This document shows, in pieces, positions 10,409 through 19,074 of a stretch of 64,000 bases of DNA. Source of the DNA: Methanobacterium bryantii (GTDB taxonomy: Archaea; Methanobacteriota; Methanobacteria; Methanobacteriales; Methanobacteriaceae); the NCBI RefSeq assembly GCF_002287175.1, contig NZ_LMVM01000012.1:248001-312000 (forward strand), written 5' to 3'. Each line of letters starts with the position of its first letter. Positions within the stretch are counted from its first letter, which is position 1. A model generated the notes under the pieces. The model did no database searches, was not told the DNA's origin, and worked only from the letters and a program-made list of their open reading frames with translations. Position numbers and translations under genes: made by a program.

Positions 10409-11110
10409 CGGTTTCCCCTTTATTTAATTTATTATAAATTAATTTATATTATGTAAAATCCAGTATATAATAATTTCTTATACATAAATGCTTTAATAGC
10501 TATAGTGCGCATTTTTAAGTTTTAAAATAATAAAATTTAGGCATATATGTATTAATGTGAAATTTCATACATGCAGTGTCTTAAACATTTTAGAAACGCT
10601 CATGCCAGAATGTTGTGTAAATAATATCGATTCACTCGTGTGTCTGGTTAAGTAAATTGTATTTTTTTAAGATAAATTCCCTATAATCAATTAAAACTAT
10701 TTAACATGAAGTATAACTCACGCACAGGATCATGGACATGTAAAAATCGCAGCTAACAAACACAATGTGTTTGTAGCCCGAAAAATTTACGAATTTTCGA
10801 CGGCTGACAAATCTTTTGATTTGACAACATTTTTCTATATGTAAAAAATCATAGATTTTTTAAGGTTTTTTGAGAGATTTTTACGGTCACAAAAACCGAA
10901 GTTTTTGTGAACATGAGTAAAAAATAAGTTCATTCATGCTTGCATGAATTTGCTGGTTAACTAAATATGATCTTTTAAACATATTCAACTCCAATTAACA
11001 GGTTCATCATTTAACATACAGTAAAATTTCACAATAATGGACCAGGGAGAATAAGTTTTAAAAGTTAGTGAACCTATTAAAATAATATAACATATTTTAA
11101 CGGGGTTTAA
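10409..11110. other. Long intergenic region carrying a micro-palindrome cluster
   Basis: There is no gene in this 700-base gap. The S8 protease promoter side (10409-10560) is AT-rich with TTATATTATG-type boxes. The centre (10756-10948) carries a run of small perfect palindromes, listed separately. The right end leads into cbiE with a GGGGTTTAA ribosome binding site. Confidence 0.6.
10756..10948. repeat. Micro-palindrome cluster A
   Basis: Six short inverted repeats sit side by side: ACAAACAC-AAT-GTGTTTGT (10756-10774), CGAAAAATT-TAC-GAATTTTCG (10779-10799, imperfect), CAAATC-TTTT-GATTTG (10808-10823), AAAAAATC-ATA-GATTTTTT (10843-10861), TCACAAAAAC-CGAA-GTTTTTGTGA (10887-10910) and TTCATGC-TT-GCATGAA (10933-10948). 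Arms are 6-10 bp and loops 2-4 nt. The same type of cluster recurs in other spacers of this window. Confidence 0.8.
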
Positions 11111-11734
11111 ATGTCAAAGCTGTATATTGTAGGGATAGGTCCAGGATCTAAAGATTATTTAACTTTAGCTTCAAAAAAGGTGGTTGAATCTTCTGATGTA
11201 GTAATTGGAAGTAGAAGAGCACTTGATCTTTTTAAAATTCCAGATCACGGTAAAATAGAACTCAACGCTCAAAATATGAAAGAAGATATGAAACTCGCAG
11301 TTTCTGAGGTTAAAAATGGTAAAATTGTTGCACTGCTTTCAACTGGCGATCCTGGATTTTCCGGAATTTTAAAGCCGATTTTAAAGCTGAAAGAGGATAT
11401 AAATATTGAAGTTATTCCGGGAGTAAGTTCGGTTCAGTTATGTGCCGCCAAACTTAAAATTCCGTGGGATGAAGCGGATTTAGTTACCATGCATGGAAAA
11501 GGGATTTTGGAGGATATTTTAGATACCATCAACAATGGAAAACCTACAATAATGCTTCCAAACTTTAAACCAGCTGAATTAGCAGCTTATTTAATTGAAA
11601 ATGGCATTGATCCAGATAGAAAAGCGGCAATTTGTGAAAAACTCAGTTACGGCGATGAAAAGATAATAGAAACATCTTTAAAAAACATTTCAGAAATGGA
11701 ATTCAGCTATATGTGTGTTATGGTTGTTTACTGA
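11111..11734 (+). CDS. cbiE: Cobalt-precorrin-7 (C5)-methyltransferase CbiE
   Basis: This 207-residue SAM-dependent tetrapyrrole methylase opens with the family motif YIVGIGPGSKDYLT, followed by VIGSRRALDL. It has the LSTGDPGFSG loop and EVIPGVSSVQ, both parts of the SAM site in the precorrin methylase fold. CbiE methylates C5 of the corrin ring in the anaerobic cobalamin pathway; many bacteria fuse it to CbiT, but here it is stand-alone, as usual in methanogens. Methanogens need cobamides for the Mtr methyltransferase. It has a GGGGTTTAA ribosome binding site and no operon partner. Confidence 0.9.
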   Translation: MSKLYIVGIGPGSKDYLTLASKKVVESSDVVIGSRRALDLFKIPDHGKIELNAQNMKEDMKLAVSEVKNGKIVALLSTGDPGFSGILKPILKLKEDINIEVIPGVSSVQLCAAKLKIPWDEADLVTMHGKGILEDILDTINNGKPTIMLPNFKPAELAAYLIENGIDPDRKAAICEKLSYGDEKIIETSLKNISEMEFSYMCVMVVY

Positions 11735-11790
11735 TAATTTGAGTTACTCAAATGAATTAATATTTGCTAAAATAAAAAAATAGGGAAAAC

Positions 11791-13005
11791 TTAGTATTTC
11801 CCAGTTTTAAACTTAAAAGTGTATCCTGCAAAATTATTGCCGGCATAATCTTTTACAGCTGATGCTGGAATGTAAATTGTGTAGTATAAGTATTTGCTTC
11901 TTTTGCTGTTTGTTTTAATATAAATGTGGTTACCACTGACCCATTTAGTTATTTTACATGTTTGATTATACTTATTTTTCACAATAACATTAGACCAGTT
12001 AATACTGGCTAAAACATTCTCACTGAACCTGATAGAAATAGGATGGGTTCTTGAAATGCCAGTAGTATTATTTTTTGGATATGTTGCAACCAGTTTTGGA
12101 GCTATTTGGTCAAGGATGTAAGTTTGTGTGTAAACACAAGATTTATGGCCGTTGTTATCCACTGCCATATATTTTAATGTGGTTGTATGGGTTATTGTAA
12201 TGATGGCGTTGTATTTAGTGCTTGTAATTGTGGGAGTACTGCCGTTTATAGTATAATAGATAATTCCAGGTTTATCCATGGTTAAAGTAACATTTTTGGC
12301 TGTGTTAAAGTAACCTCCAGATCGGCTGGCTTTCACTGTTGGTATCTGTATGACTTTTTTGTCCAGTGCATTAATAATGGCATTGGCATCGGATGCCTTT
12401 TTAGCCGCTGAATCATATGCATAAGTTTCATAGATTATTGTAGGTATTCCTTTCTTTGCAATTGGTACAGTGACATATTGGGGACTTGTAGGATTCGGAG
12501 GGTAATAAACTCTTAAAAATGTCATCGCACTGATTATCTGATTTGCGTATGTTTTAGTTATTTTAGTGCCTGAAATTGGATATAAAAACCTGCAGTAAGC
12601 ATAACCGCTGTTTTTATAATGATTTTCATGATTGTCCACCACTAACATCGGATGTTCATTAGAAACATCGGGTACTACAAACTTTTGAGCTAATAATTGC
12701 CCATTCATCCTGCTTTTACTGTAATCATTGACATTTTTAGTTACATGGACATAATAAAGAACATATCTTTTATTCAGACTTGCGGACTTGCTTTTTACAG
12801 CATTAGCAATCGCCTTATGTATTCCATTTTCCTGTGGATGAACCCCGACTATAAGAACTACAGTTTCGTTAGAACTGTAATTTCCATAAACTACTTTATC
12901 CACATAACCATAGCTTGTACTTCCTATTTGAGTTGCATAGCTGGCATTAATTATTGAAAAGGCTACTAAAATGAATAAAATCACACATATTATTTTTTTT
13001 GTCAT
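11791..13005 (-). CDS. Secreted M14-like (zinc carboxypeptidase/deacylase fold) protein with chitobiase-like and Ig-like domains
   Basis: This is a 404-residue protein with a signal peptide (about 1-24). The N-terminal half (about 45-220) has H56-P-Q-E59 (VGVHPQENG), H126 in DNHENH, and a late acidic YETY (E193), a spacing that fits the HxxE...H zinc site and glutamate of M14-type carboxypeptidases. A chitobiase/FN3-like domain (about 222-300, IIYYTINGSTPT) matches the one in the S8 protease. A C-terminal Big_5-type Ig domain (about 303-404, PKNNTTGISRTHPISIRFSENV) completes it. The substrate is unknown; pseudomurein peptide or another envelope peptide is a reasonable inference. Confidence 0.7.
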   Translation of the reverse strand: MTKKIICVILFILVAFSIINASYATQIGSTSYGYVDKVVYGNYSSNETVVLIVGVHPQENGIHKAIANAVKSKSASLNKRYVLYYVHVTKNVNDYSKSRMNGQLLAQKFVVPDVSNEHPMLVVDNHENHYKNSGYAYCRFLYPISGTKITKTYANQIISAMTFLRVYYPPNPTSPQYVTVPIAKKGIPTIIYETYAYDSAAKKASDANAIINALDKKVIQIPTVKASRSGGYFNTAKNVTLTMDKPGIIYYTINGSTPTITSTKYNAIITITHTTTLKYMAVDNNGHKSCVYTQTYILDQIAPKLVATYPKNNTTGISRTHPISIRFSENVLASINWSNVIVKNKYNQTCKITKWVSGNHIYIKTNSKRSKYLYYTIYIPASAVKDYAGNNFAGYTFKFKTGKY

Positions 13006-13224
13006 TTTTTAATCCCTTAATTATTTAATAACTCATTATAATTTATTTAATAATATTTAAAATAATTATAATTATTTTAACAATTTAATAATTAAAATTT
13101 TTTATTTTACATGGTATTAATTTAAAATAGATATATTTAATCGTTATAAATCATTTTAATGCATAAATAATCTTTTGAAGAAGTTATTTTTTAAAAATTA
13201 TAGCTTTTGATCAGTTTAAATATT

Positions 13225-13593
13225 TTAAACTAATTCTTCATCCTCTTCCTGCCACATTGGGTAAACCATGGCTAAAAATTTAAGTTCATTAGGGGCTGTG
13301 TTTTCAATGTACTGCTTTGAATTTGCAGGGATGTAAATCACTTGACCTGGCTGAACTTCTTCAGATTCATCATCAATATGCATAATGCCCTTGCCTTCAA
13401 GGATGTAATATATTTCAATGGAAGTTTTTAATCTGTGGGGTAGTGAAGATTCACCCGCCTTTAAAATTGCATGGGCAATGCTGTAATTTATATTTAAGTC
13501 TTCATTCTCCTTTTTTGGATGTAGTAATTCGCAGAGAATAGTATTATCAAGGGCTTTAAAATAATCGCAGTTTTTAATGTCTCTTATCAACAT
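13225..13593 (-). CDS. Cupin-domain protein
   Basis: This is a 122-residue single-domain cupin. The first cupin motif is around SSLPHRLKTSIEIYYILEGKG, with His and Glu in metal-ligand positions, and the second is around VQPGQVIYIPANSKQYIENT. The C-terminus is acidic (WQEEDEELV). Such small cupins bind a metal and a small ligand, or act as isomerases or sensors; nothing in the neighbourhood specifies the ligand. The ATG at 13593 follows GAGATGGTTAT. Confidence 0.75.
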   Translation of the reverse strand: MLIRDIKNCDYFKALDNTILCELLHPKKENEDLNINYSIAHAILKAGESSLPHRLKTSIEIYYILEGKGIMHIDDESEEVQPGQVIYIPANSKQYIENTAPNELKFLAMVYPMWQEEDEELV

Positions 13594-13944
13594 ATAACCA
13601 TCTCATCCAGGATATAATTAATAATATTATATAAACAATTGAATATATGGGATATTAACACTATAAATCCTTTTTTATAATACAAACCCATTATAATCAA
13701 ATTTGTTGATGTTAAGTCAATTTCGTGCTTTATAATGGTATTTTCATGATTATATATTCTATTAGGTTAATAAATGATATTTTAATGGTTATAATCGGCT
13801 ATATCTTGAGATATGATACATAGGATCTAATAAATACTTAAAATAATGTCTAATTAAATAGTTTAAAATTAGGGCTCTAAAATTAAAATTTTTAGGTAGA
13901 TAACAAGAAATAAAAAATATTTGAGTTATAATAATCAAATATTT
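13594..13944. other. AT-rich spacer without a visible gene
   Basis: This 350-base spacer has no plausible gene. It contains an inverted pair, CCATTATAA (13688-13696) and TTATAATGG (13730-13738), that may be a regulator site for the cupin gene or a chance feature of AT-rich DNA. No T-rich terminator hairpin is obvious. Confidence 0.4.
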
Positions 13945-15198
13945 TTAGGATTTAGACTGTAAAAGGAGATCTATGGCATCATCCACGGTTACAATGCCTT
14001 TAAGATGATTTTCATCGTCAGTAACAGGGACTGCAAGTAAATTGTACTTTGCAATGGTTTCTATTACGTCAAACTGCTTTTTGTTAACATCAACGGATAT
14101 CACATCTTTAGTCATGAATTCTTTTATTGGTTTATCAGGATCTGCAAATAACACCTGTTTTAAAGATGTAACTCCGGTTAAATTATCCTGTTTAGATAAT
14201 GCATAAATGTAATAAATACTTTCAGCCTCTTTATCCATTTCTTTGAGTTTATCTACAATTTCACCCGCTTTCAACTCTTCAGAGACTGCCGCAAATTCGG
14301 TTGTCATAATCCCTCCGGCGGTGTCTTCGGGGTACTGTAGAAGTTTCTTCAGGTCATTTGATTCTTCGGGATCCATTAATTCCAACAGGTTATCTGTTTT
14401 AGAATCGGAAAGACAGCCGAGTAAATCCGTTGCATCATCAGGCGACATTTTATTTAAAATATTTGCAGCTTTTTTAGAATCAATTTCATCTAGTAAACAC
14501 ATCTGGTTTTCCTGTGAAACTTCTTCCAGAATGTCGGCAGCAACTTCATCATCAAAGGAGTTGAGGATGGTAACTGAGTCTTTAACGCTCAACTTTTCAA
14601 CTATATCTGCTATGTCTGCAGGGTGAAGCTTCTTAAGGTCGTATTTATGAACTTTTAATTTTAAATTGAACATGTTGTCCCTGCTTGTTGAGACATCGAT
14701 GTCTTTCCAATCGATATAATCCTCTTGAAGGTTTATTTTAAGGCTGCTGGCTATTTTTTCCAGTCCAAGTCTTCGCAGCGCCCCTTTAAGACTTATATCT
14801 ACACCAATAAGTCTATAATGGCTGTTAACGGGGGATACCTGCAGGTCATTAATTCTTCTTATTTTTTTGCCATCTACATCCACCAGCTGTTTATCAAACA
14901 CGTCTTCTACAAGCTTGATGTCTCTTTCGCCTATATTATACTCTTTAATATTTTCAAAGAGGGTATTAAGTGATATAGTGCTTCTTGAATTGTTTACATA
15001 TTCCCAGGGTATGTTAATGTCCTTTTTATGGGGTCCGCGAAGAACTATTGCATTTATTACAGGATAAGATCTCTTGGTGGAGATTATGCAGTCTTTGCAC
15101 TTTCCAACTATTTTACCGTTCGAGTCAAACACGGGTCTTTCAATGATTTCGCTTATAAATTGTAAAAAATCACTCCCCTGAGCAGATTTATTTTTCAA
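13945..15198 (-). CDS. Soluble PRC-barrel / MgtE-N / CBS-pair protein
   Basis: This 417-residue protein has no membrane segment. Residues about 15-150 are PRC-barrel-like (ERPVFDSNGKIVGKCKDCII, and a second half with VDGKKIRRINDLQV). Residues about 180-290 form the MgtE N-terminal superhelix (LHPADIADIVEKL, ILEEVSQENQ, NILNKMSPDDATDLLGCL, EDTAGGIMTTEF). Residues about 290-417 are a CBS pair. This matches the cytosolic Mg2+-sensing half of MgtE without its channel domain, so a metal or nucleotide sensor role is inferred. The only start in frame is a TTG at 15198 without a Shine-Dalgarno; a good GGGGAGTGAT lies ten codons inside, with no standard start after it. Confidence 0.75.
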   Translation of the reverse strand: MKNKSAQGSDFLQFISEIIERPVFDSNGKIVGKCKDCIISTKRSYPVINAIVLRGPHKKDINIPWEYVNNSRSTISLNTLFENIKEYNIGERDIKLVEDVFDKQLVDVDGKKIRRINDLQVSPVNSHYRLIGVDISLKGALRRLGLEKIASSLKINLQEDYIDWKDIDVSTSRDNMFNLKLKVHKYDLKKLHPADIADIVEKLSVKDSVTILNSFDDEVAADILEEVSQENQMCLLDEIDSKKAANILNKMSPDDATDLLGCLSDSKTDNLLELMDPEESNDLKKLLQYPEDTAGGIMTTEFAAVSEELKAGEIVDKLKEMDKEAESIYYIYALSKQDNLTGVTSLKQVLFADPDKPIKEFMTKDVISVDVNKKQFDVIETIAKYNLLAVPVTDDENHLKGIVTVDDAIDLLLQSKS

Positions 15199-15311
15199 TT
15201 ATGTCTATCATGCAAATGGATTATACTTCCTGTCAAATTGTAATTTGGACATAGAATTATCTTAATATGTATTCGACATATAATTTATTTAAACAGCCTC
15301 TGACGCGGGTG

Positions 15312-15905
15312 TTACTTTAAAATTCCGGTTATAACTACAATTTCTTCAAAGAAACATTTTTCACTGGCAGTTATACCTGCCTCAAATCCCAGTTCCTCTA
15401 ATTTTTGGATGGTTTTTTCGTTATTGGATAAAGATGACTGCACGAGCTGGACTCGACCGCCTTCATTTAAATGGTCCTTTACCTCATTAAGGAACTTGTC
15501 TATAGTTGCCCTGCCGTCTGCTCCACCGTCCCAGGCAGCATTAATTTCTTCGTCAAATTTTTCATCCTCATCCGTTGGGAGATATGGGGTATTGAATAAG
15601 ATTAAGTCGAATTTTTCATCTTCAACAGGTTCAAATAAGTTCCCGGTTTTTAATTCAACGTTATAAGTCCTGTTGGTAATAGTATTTTTAAGGGCGCATT
15701 TAACTGCATCTTCATTTATGTCAGTTGCAGTTACTTTTTTTGACTTCTGTGCAGCTACAACTGTTATAAGCCCAGTACCGGCACCTATTTCAAGTACTTC
15801 ATCTCTTCTTTGGATGTCCAGGTTTTCTGCAAGTAAAAATGTGTCTTCTGCAGGTTCATATACATTACGGTGGGTGTAAATTACGATTCCTTTGTATTCT
15901 AACAT
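15312..15905 (-). CDS. HemK2/MTQ2-family protein methyltransferase
   Basis: This 197-residue class I SAM methyltransferase has motif I VLEIGAGTGLITVVAA, motif II VTATDINEDAV and a catalytic NTPYLP, where most family members have NPPY. The length and N-terminal YEPAEDTFLLAENL match the HemK2/MTQ2 branch, which methylates the glutamine of the GGQ motif in release factor aRF1. The Pro to Thr change keeps Asn and Tyr, so activity is likely retained. The neighbours on the minus strand are small proteins of unknown function. Confidence 0.85.
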   Translation of the reverse strand: MLEYKGIVIYTHRNVYEPAEDTFLLAENLDIQRRDEVLEIGAGTGLITVVAAQKSKKVTATDINEDAVKCALKNTITNRTYNVELKTGNLFEPVEDEKFDLILFNTPYLPTDEDEKFDEEINAAWDGGADGRATIDKFLNEVKDHLNEGGRVQLVQSSLSNNEKTIQKLEELGFEAGITASEKCFFEEIVVITGILK

Positions 15906-15964
15906 TTTAATTATTCCTTACTGTTGATAAATTTCAAATATAAAAGAGATAATAAAATTAGGAT

Positions 15965-16447
15965 TTATAAATTATTGTATTTAGTTAAACATTTTATTTT
16001 ACACCTGTGCATATTGTAGTATACGCAGTCTTCAGGATATGATCTACATATCTCCATGTACTTATTTGAAACTTTTGCTGCAATTAGTGGATTTTTAGGA
16101 TATTTTTTCAATGTTTGTATGGCATCTTCTTTTTTGACATATCTTGCTTTCCCTACATTAATCATCCCTTCAGCAAGTTCATCTAAAAATACAGATTCTG
16201 TAAACTTTGAGTCTTTATTCATGGCTCTGCAAACGCGTTCTCCTACTGCACATTTCTTTGATTCATGAATCAAAATTGACGCGGTGTTTATGTCAATGAA
16301 TCTTGGTTCTGATACTATTATTTTCTTCAATAATTCTTTCCCGATGCGTTGGCCTAAAACTGGAATTTTTACAAGTTTAAGAAAATAAAGCGTCAATTTC
16401 ACATTTTTTAAAACTTTTCCAGATGTATAATCATCAATAGTTGGCAT
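15965..16447 (-). CDS. Conserved hypothetical protein with Cys-rich C-terminus
   Basis: This is a 160-residue protein that I do not recognise. It is largely helical, with no membrane segment or signal. Cysteines are spaced through the protein: CAVGERVC in the middle (next to IHESKK) and, near the end, ICRSYPEDC and CKIKC. They could bind a metal or an Fe-S cluster, but no canonical CxxC pair is present. It sits between the HemK2-like gene and another small protein on the same strand. The start is the ATG at 16447. Confidence 0.6.
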   Translation of the reverse strand: MPTIDDYTSGKVLKNVKLTLYFLKLVKIPVLGQRIGKELLKKIIVSEPRFIDINTASILIHESKKCAVGERVCRAMNKDSKFTESVFLDELAEGMINVGKARYVKKEDAIQTLKKYPKNPLIAAKVSNKYMEICRSYPEDCVYYNMHRCKIKCLTKYNNL

Positions 16448-16513
16448 ATTATGGCCTGTTTTAATATTTAATTAAAAATATTTGGGAAGACAGTATATTC
16501 AGTCAAATAAAGT

Positions 16514-16828
16514 TTAATCGAATACTTCTGTAAATCCATATTGAATCTGTAAATTATATTTATTTTGGGAGTCTTTAGTGATTTCAATTTTATCTCCAGC
16601 TGCTAATCCTTCCCATGAAATAAAATAATGTTCATGAGGCCTGTCAGGCCCTCTACAAGTACAGGGATATGATTCTACCATGACTTCTCTGGATATATTT
16701 TCATTTGAAAGCTCAAAATTAGTTCCAATGGGAGGAAAAAATGATAATTTACTCTTTAAAATAAAAATAAAATCTTCCTTAGCTTCCTTTGAAGATATCT
16801 TTCTTGAATAAATGTTTTGAGCGGCCAT
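16514..16828 (-). CDS. Small hypothetical protein with CTCRGPDRPHEHYF motif
   Basis: This 104-residue protein is basic and helical at the N-terminus. It has a central motif CTCRGPDRPHEHYF in which two Cys and two His could bind a metal, followed by a short beta-rich end (GDKIEITKDSQNKYNLQIQY). I do not recognise a named family. It lies 9 bases downstream of the AhpD-like gene at 16838-17167 on the same strand, so they are probably cotranscribed. Confidence 0.65.
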   Translation of the reverse strand: MAAQNIYSRKISSKEAKEDFIFILKSKLSFFPPIGTNFELSNENISREVMVESYPCTCRGPDRPHEHYFISWEGLAAGDKIEITKDSQNKYNLQIQYGFTEVFD

Positions 16829-16837
16829 GTATACTCC

Positions 16838-17167
16838 TCAAACTCGTTTCGATGTTAGAAATTTACCTTCAAACCCGTCGATAGCAGCTGGAAGGCAGTC
16901 AAGCACCGAGGCAAATCCTGAATGGTGTAAATTCAGCACTACAGCACCTACAACTTCTTCACGAGTAGCACCTTCATTTTTGGCCATCATTGCATGCATC
17001 TGCACTCCTTTTACATTCCGATTAGCGGTTTGAATGGCTATGTTGATTAACTGCTTTGTTTTAGCGTCTAATCCTTCTAAAGACTGCTGTGCTTTAATTA
17101 GATCGTTAAAACGTTCTGCAACTTCCGGACATTCTTCTATAAATATTTCATATGGGCTCTGGGTCAT
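16838..17167 (-). CDS. Carboxymuconolactone decarboxylase / AhpD-like protein lacking the Cys pair
   Basis: This 109-residue, all-helical protein has the CMD fold pattern: LDAKTKQLINIAIQTANRNVKGVQMHAMMAKNEGATREEVVGAVVL. Peroxidase-active AhpD proteins have CxxCxxxH; here the corresponding segment reads NVKGVQMH, so the His is kept but both cysteines are absent, and redox activity is unlikely. The start ATG at 17167 overlaps, as ATGA, the end of a broken small membrane protein frame at 17164-17369, which suggests translational coupling. Confidence 0.8.
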   Translation of the reverse strand: MTQSPYEIFIEECPEVAERFNDLIKAQQSLEGLDAKTKQLINIAIQTANRNVKGVQMHAMMAKNEGATREEVVGAVVLNLHHSGFASVLDCLPAAIDGFEGKFLTSKRV

Positions 17168-17369
17168 GTTTTCATCTCTTCATTTTTTGAAAATAAATTT
17201 ATGTGCCGTATTATATTTTTTGCAAATATGCCATAAAAAATCAGTACAATACTGATAATTGAAGGTACTAATGCTATAAATGTTGGATAAGTAATGTAGT
17301 ATAATATTGAGCCGATCAAAGCAAAATACCTATGATTATAAAGATTATATTCAAAAGATAAGATTTCAT
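17164..17369 (-). pseudogene. Small membrane protein frame with a single-base break, upstream of the AhpD-like gene
   Basis: An ATG at 17369 has a good ribosome binding site (AGAGGAAATG). It reads MKSYLLNIIFIIIGILL and then hits TGA within a short T run. One extra base there continues into IGSILYYITYPTFIALVPSI..., and the frame ends KNEEMKT with a TGA overlapping the ATG of the next gene. The joined product would be about 68 residues with two membrane helices. The Shine-Dalgarno, hydrophobic continuity across the break and the stop/start overlap support a real gene that is either mutated or carries a sequencing error. No family is recognised. Confidence 0.6.
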
Positions 17370-17443
17370 TTTACATTTCCTCTGTTAATAACCTTATAAT
17401 AATATTAAATAATTTTATTTAAAATTAATAGTTTATATAAATG

Positions 17444-18271
17444 TTAACGTATTAAATGTTTCAATTCACCAGAAATTACCATAACTTCAGCAGGATCAAG
17501 TTTCACAACCCTAGCACTCAAAAGATTTTCATCCAGTTTTGAAACTATTTCCTTAGCTTCTTTCTTGTCCACACTTGCAATTTCATGGAATGAGTTAAGC
17601 AGTGCATTTCTCACTTTTTTCTTTTTATGCTGGAAAAGAGCCCTTGAAACTTTTATGAAAAATTCGTCAATTTCAACATTTTTATTTGGAACCAGTTTGA
17701 TCACAGCCGATGATATCTTGGGGTTTGGGAAGAATGCATGTTTTGAAACTTCAAAAAGCATTTCAACATCCCCGCAGAAACTCATCATCAATGATAATCT
17801 TGAATAATTAGATTCACCCGGTTTTGCCACCATTCTTTCTGCAAATTCAAGCTGGTACATAAGTACTGCAAAATCAAAGTCATATTCAAGCAGTTTAAAT
17901 GTGATAGGGGATGAAATTTTATATGGAAGGTTGGATACAACTTTATTAAAATAAGGAAAATCAGTTTTTACTGCATCTGCAACCATAACTTCTACATTTG
18001 AAATATTAAGCTTTTTAAGGCGTTTATTTAAAACAGCAGCAATTTTTTGGTCCTGTTCAACAGCAATCACTTTTTTTGCATGTTCAGCCAGGGGGATTGT
18101 CAATGTTCCTATACCTGCGCCAATTTCAAGTACGGTGTCTTCAGAAGATAGATCTGCATAATCAACAATTTTGTTCAGTATATTTGAATCTATCAGGTAA
18201 TTCTGGCCTTTTCGCTTATCTAATCTTATATCATTCTCTTTCAGTATTTTTAGAGTTTCTTTAACTAACAT
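17444..18271 (-). CDS. rsmA: 16S rRNA (adenine-N6,N6)-dimethyltransferase RsmA/KsgA
   Basis: This 275-residue methyltransferase has QNYLIDSNILNKIV at the start, motif I VLEIGAGIGTLTIPLAEHAKKVIAVEQD, and motif IV SNLPYKISSPITFKLL, which is diagnostic for the KsgA/Dim1 family. It dimethylates two adjacent adenines in helix 45 of 16S rRNA during small-subunit assembly. The C-terminal part (FFPNPKISSAVIKLVPNK, then LFQHKKKKVRNAL) is the family's target-recognition domain. It is followed by the DUF655 gene upstream on the minus strand, a gene order common in euryarchaea. Confidence 0.95.
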   Translation of the reverse strand: MLVKETLKILKENDIRLDKRKGQNYLIDSNILNKIVDYADLSSEDTVLEIGAGIGTLTIPLAEHAKKVIAVEQDQKIAAVLNKRLKKLNISNVEVMVADAVKTDFPYFNKVVSNLPYKISSPITFKLLEYDFDFAVLMYQLEFAERMVAKPGESNYSRLSLMMSFCGDVEMLFEVSKHAFFPNPKISSAVIKLVPNKNVEIDEFFIKVSRALFQHKKKKVRNALLNSFHEIASVDKKEAKEIVSKLDENLLSARVVKLDPAEVMVISGELKHLIR

Positions 18272-18340
18272 TAGATATACCTGAGTAAGATTGTAGTGTT
18301 CTATTAAAAAAAATTAGAAAAAATATTTAATTTAAAATAA

Positions 18341-18919
18341 TTAGTTTCGTTTTGTAGTGGATCTGGTGAAAAGTACATATTTTCGCTTTCCTTTTTTGTC
18401 TCCTGTAGCTTCAAGTTCCATAAGAACTCTTTTTGAAAGAAGCTTTACAGGGTCTGAAAGCATAGGGACCCTTTTTTTGAGATCATCAAAGCTTTCAAAC
18501 GGTTTTTCTTGTCGCGCTTTGATAATGTCCCACATATGTTTTTTTCCAATTCCAGGTAATAGTTCGAGTTGATGGAGTCTGGTTGATATTGATCCTGCTT
18601 CGTTGAAAAACCCAATGAATTTATCTTCTTTTGATTTAATGATTTCTTCTACAACGTAGTTTAATTCAACTTTAGCAGTGGCAGTGAGGTCATCATATCT
18701 GAGTCGTCGGTTTACACGAGAGATCTGGTCGCGTTTTCCTGAGCCTATATAAACTTTCTGGTGAATATCCAGTGAAACGTTTTCTTTTGGAATAAGCTCA
18801 AGTAGAGTAAATTCCTCTTTACCCATAGCTTGAACTACAGGTTTTCTTTTATATGATGGTATACCTTCTTTAACATAACCTAAAGGAAGATAATCCAAAA
18901 TAATTGCATATTCTTCCAT
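18341..18919 (-). CDS. DUF655 family archaeal RNA/DNA-binding protein with helix-hairpin-helix
   Basis: This is a 192-residue archaeal DUF655 protein. The N-terminal half is an OB-like beta domain (YAIILDYLPLGYVKEG, FTLLELIPKENVSLDIHQKVYIG). The C-terminal half has a helix-hairpin-helix, LELLPGIGKKHMWDIIKARQ, and a second helical pair (FDDLKKRVPMLSDPVKLLSKRV). The family is usually encoded between rpo4 and rsmA, as here, and probably acts in RNA processing or ribosome maturation, though this is unproven. The basic C-terminus (KKGKRKYVLFTRSTTKRN) fits nucleic acid binding. Confidence 0.9.
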   Translation of the reverse strand: MEEYAIILDYLPLGYVKEGIPSYKRKPVVQAMGKEEFTLLELIPKENVSLDIHQKVYIGSGKRDQISRVNRRLRYDDLTATAKVELNYVVEEIIKSKEDKFIGFFNEAGSISTRLHQLELLPGIGKKHMWDIIKARQEKPFESFDDLKKRVPMLSDPVKLLSKRVLMELEATGDKKGKRKYVLFTRSTTKRN

Positions 18920-19074
18920 TTAATCACATCGCCGATGCTATCTCGAATATTCGAGTTTGAAAATCATGTTGATTTTCAATATTTAGTTAATATCTTAAGA
19001 TATTGTCTGGATTAAGATTCAATTAATCCTCTGAAATTTGTTTATATTATTATTGGCTTTAATATTCCTTATAG

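Noticed and set aside
13688..13738. Regulator site or terminator at the CCATTATAA inverted pair
   Set aside because: Only 9-bp arms of A/T-rich sequence 33 bases apart; chance is not excluded and no second copy was found.
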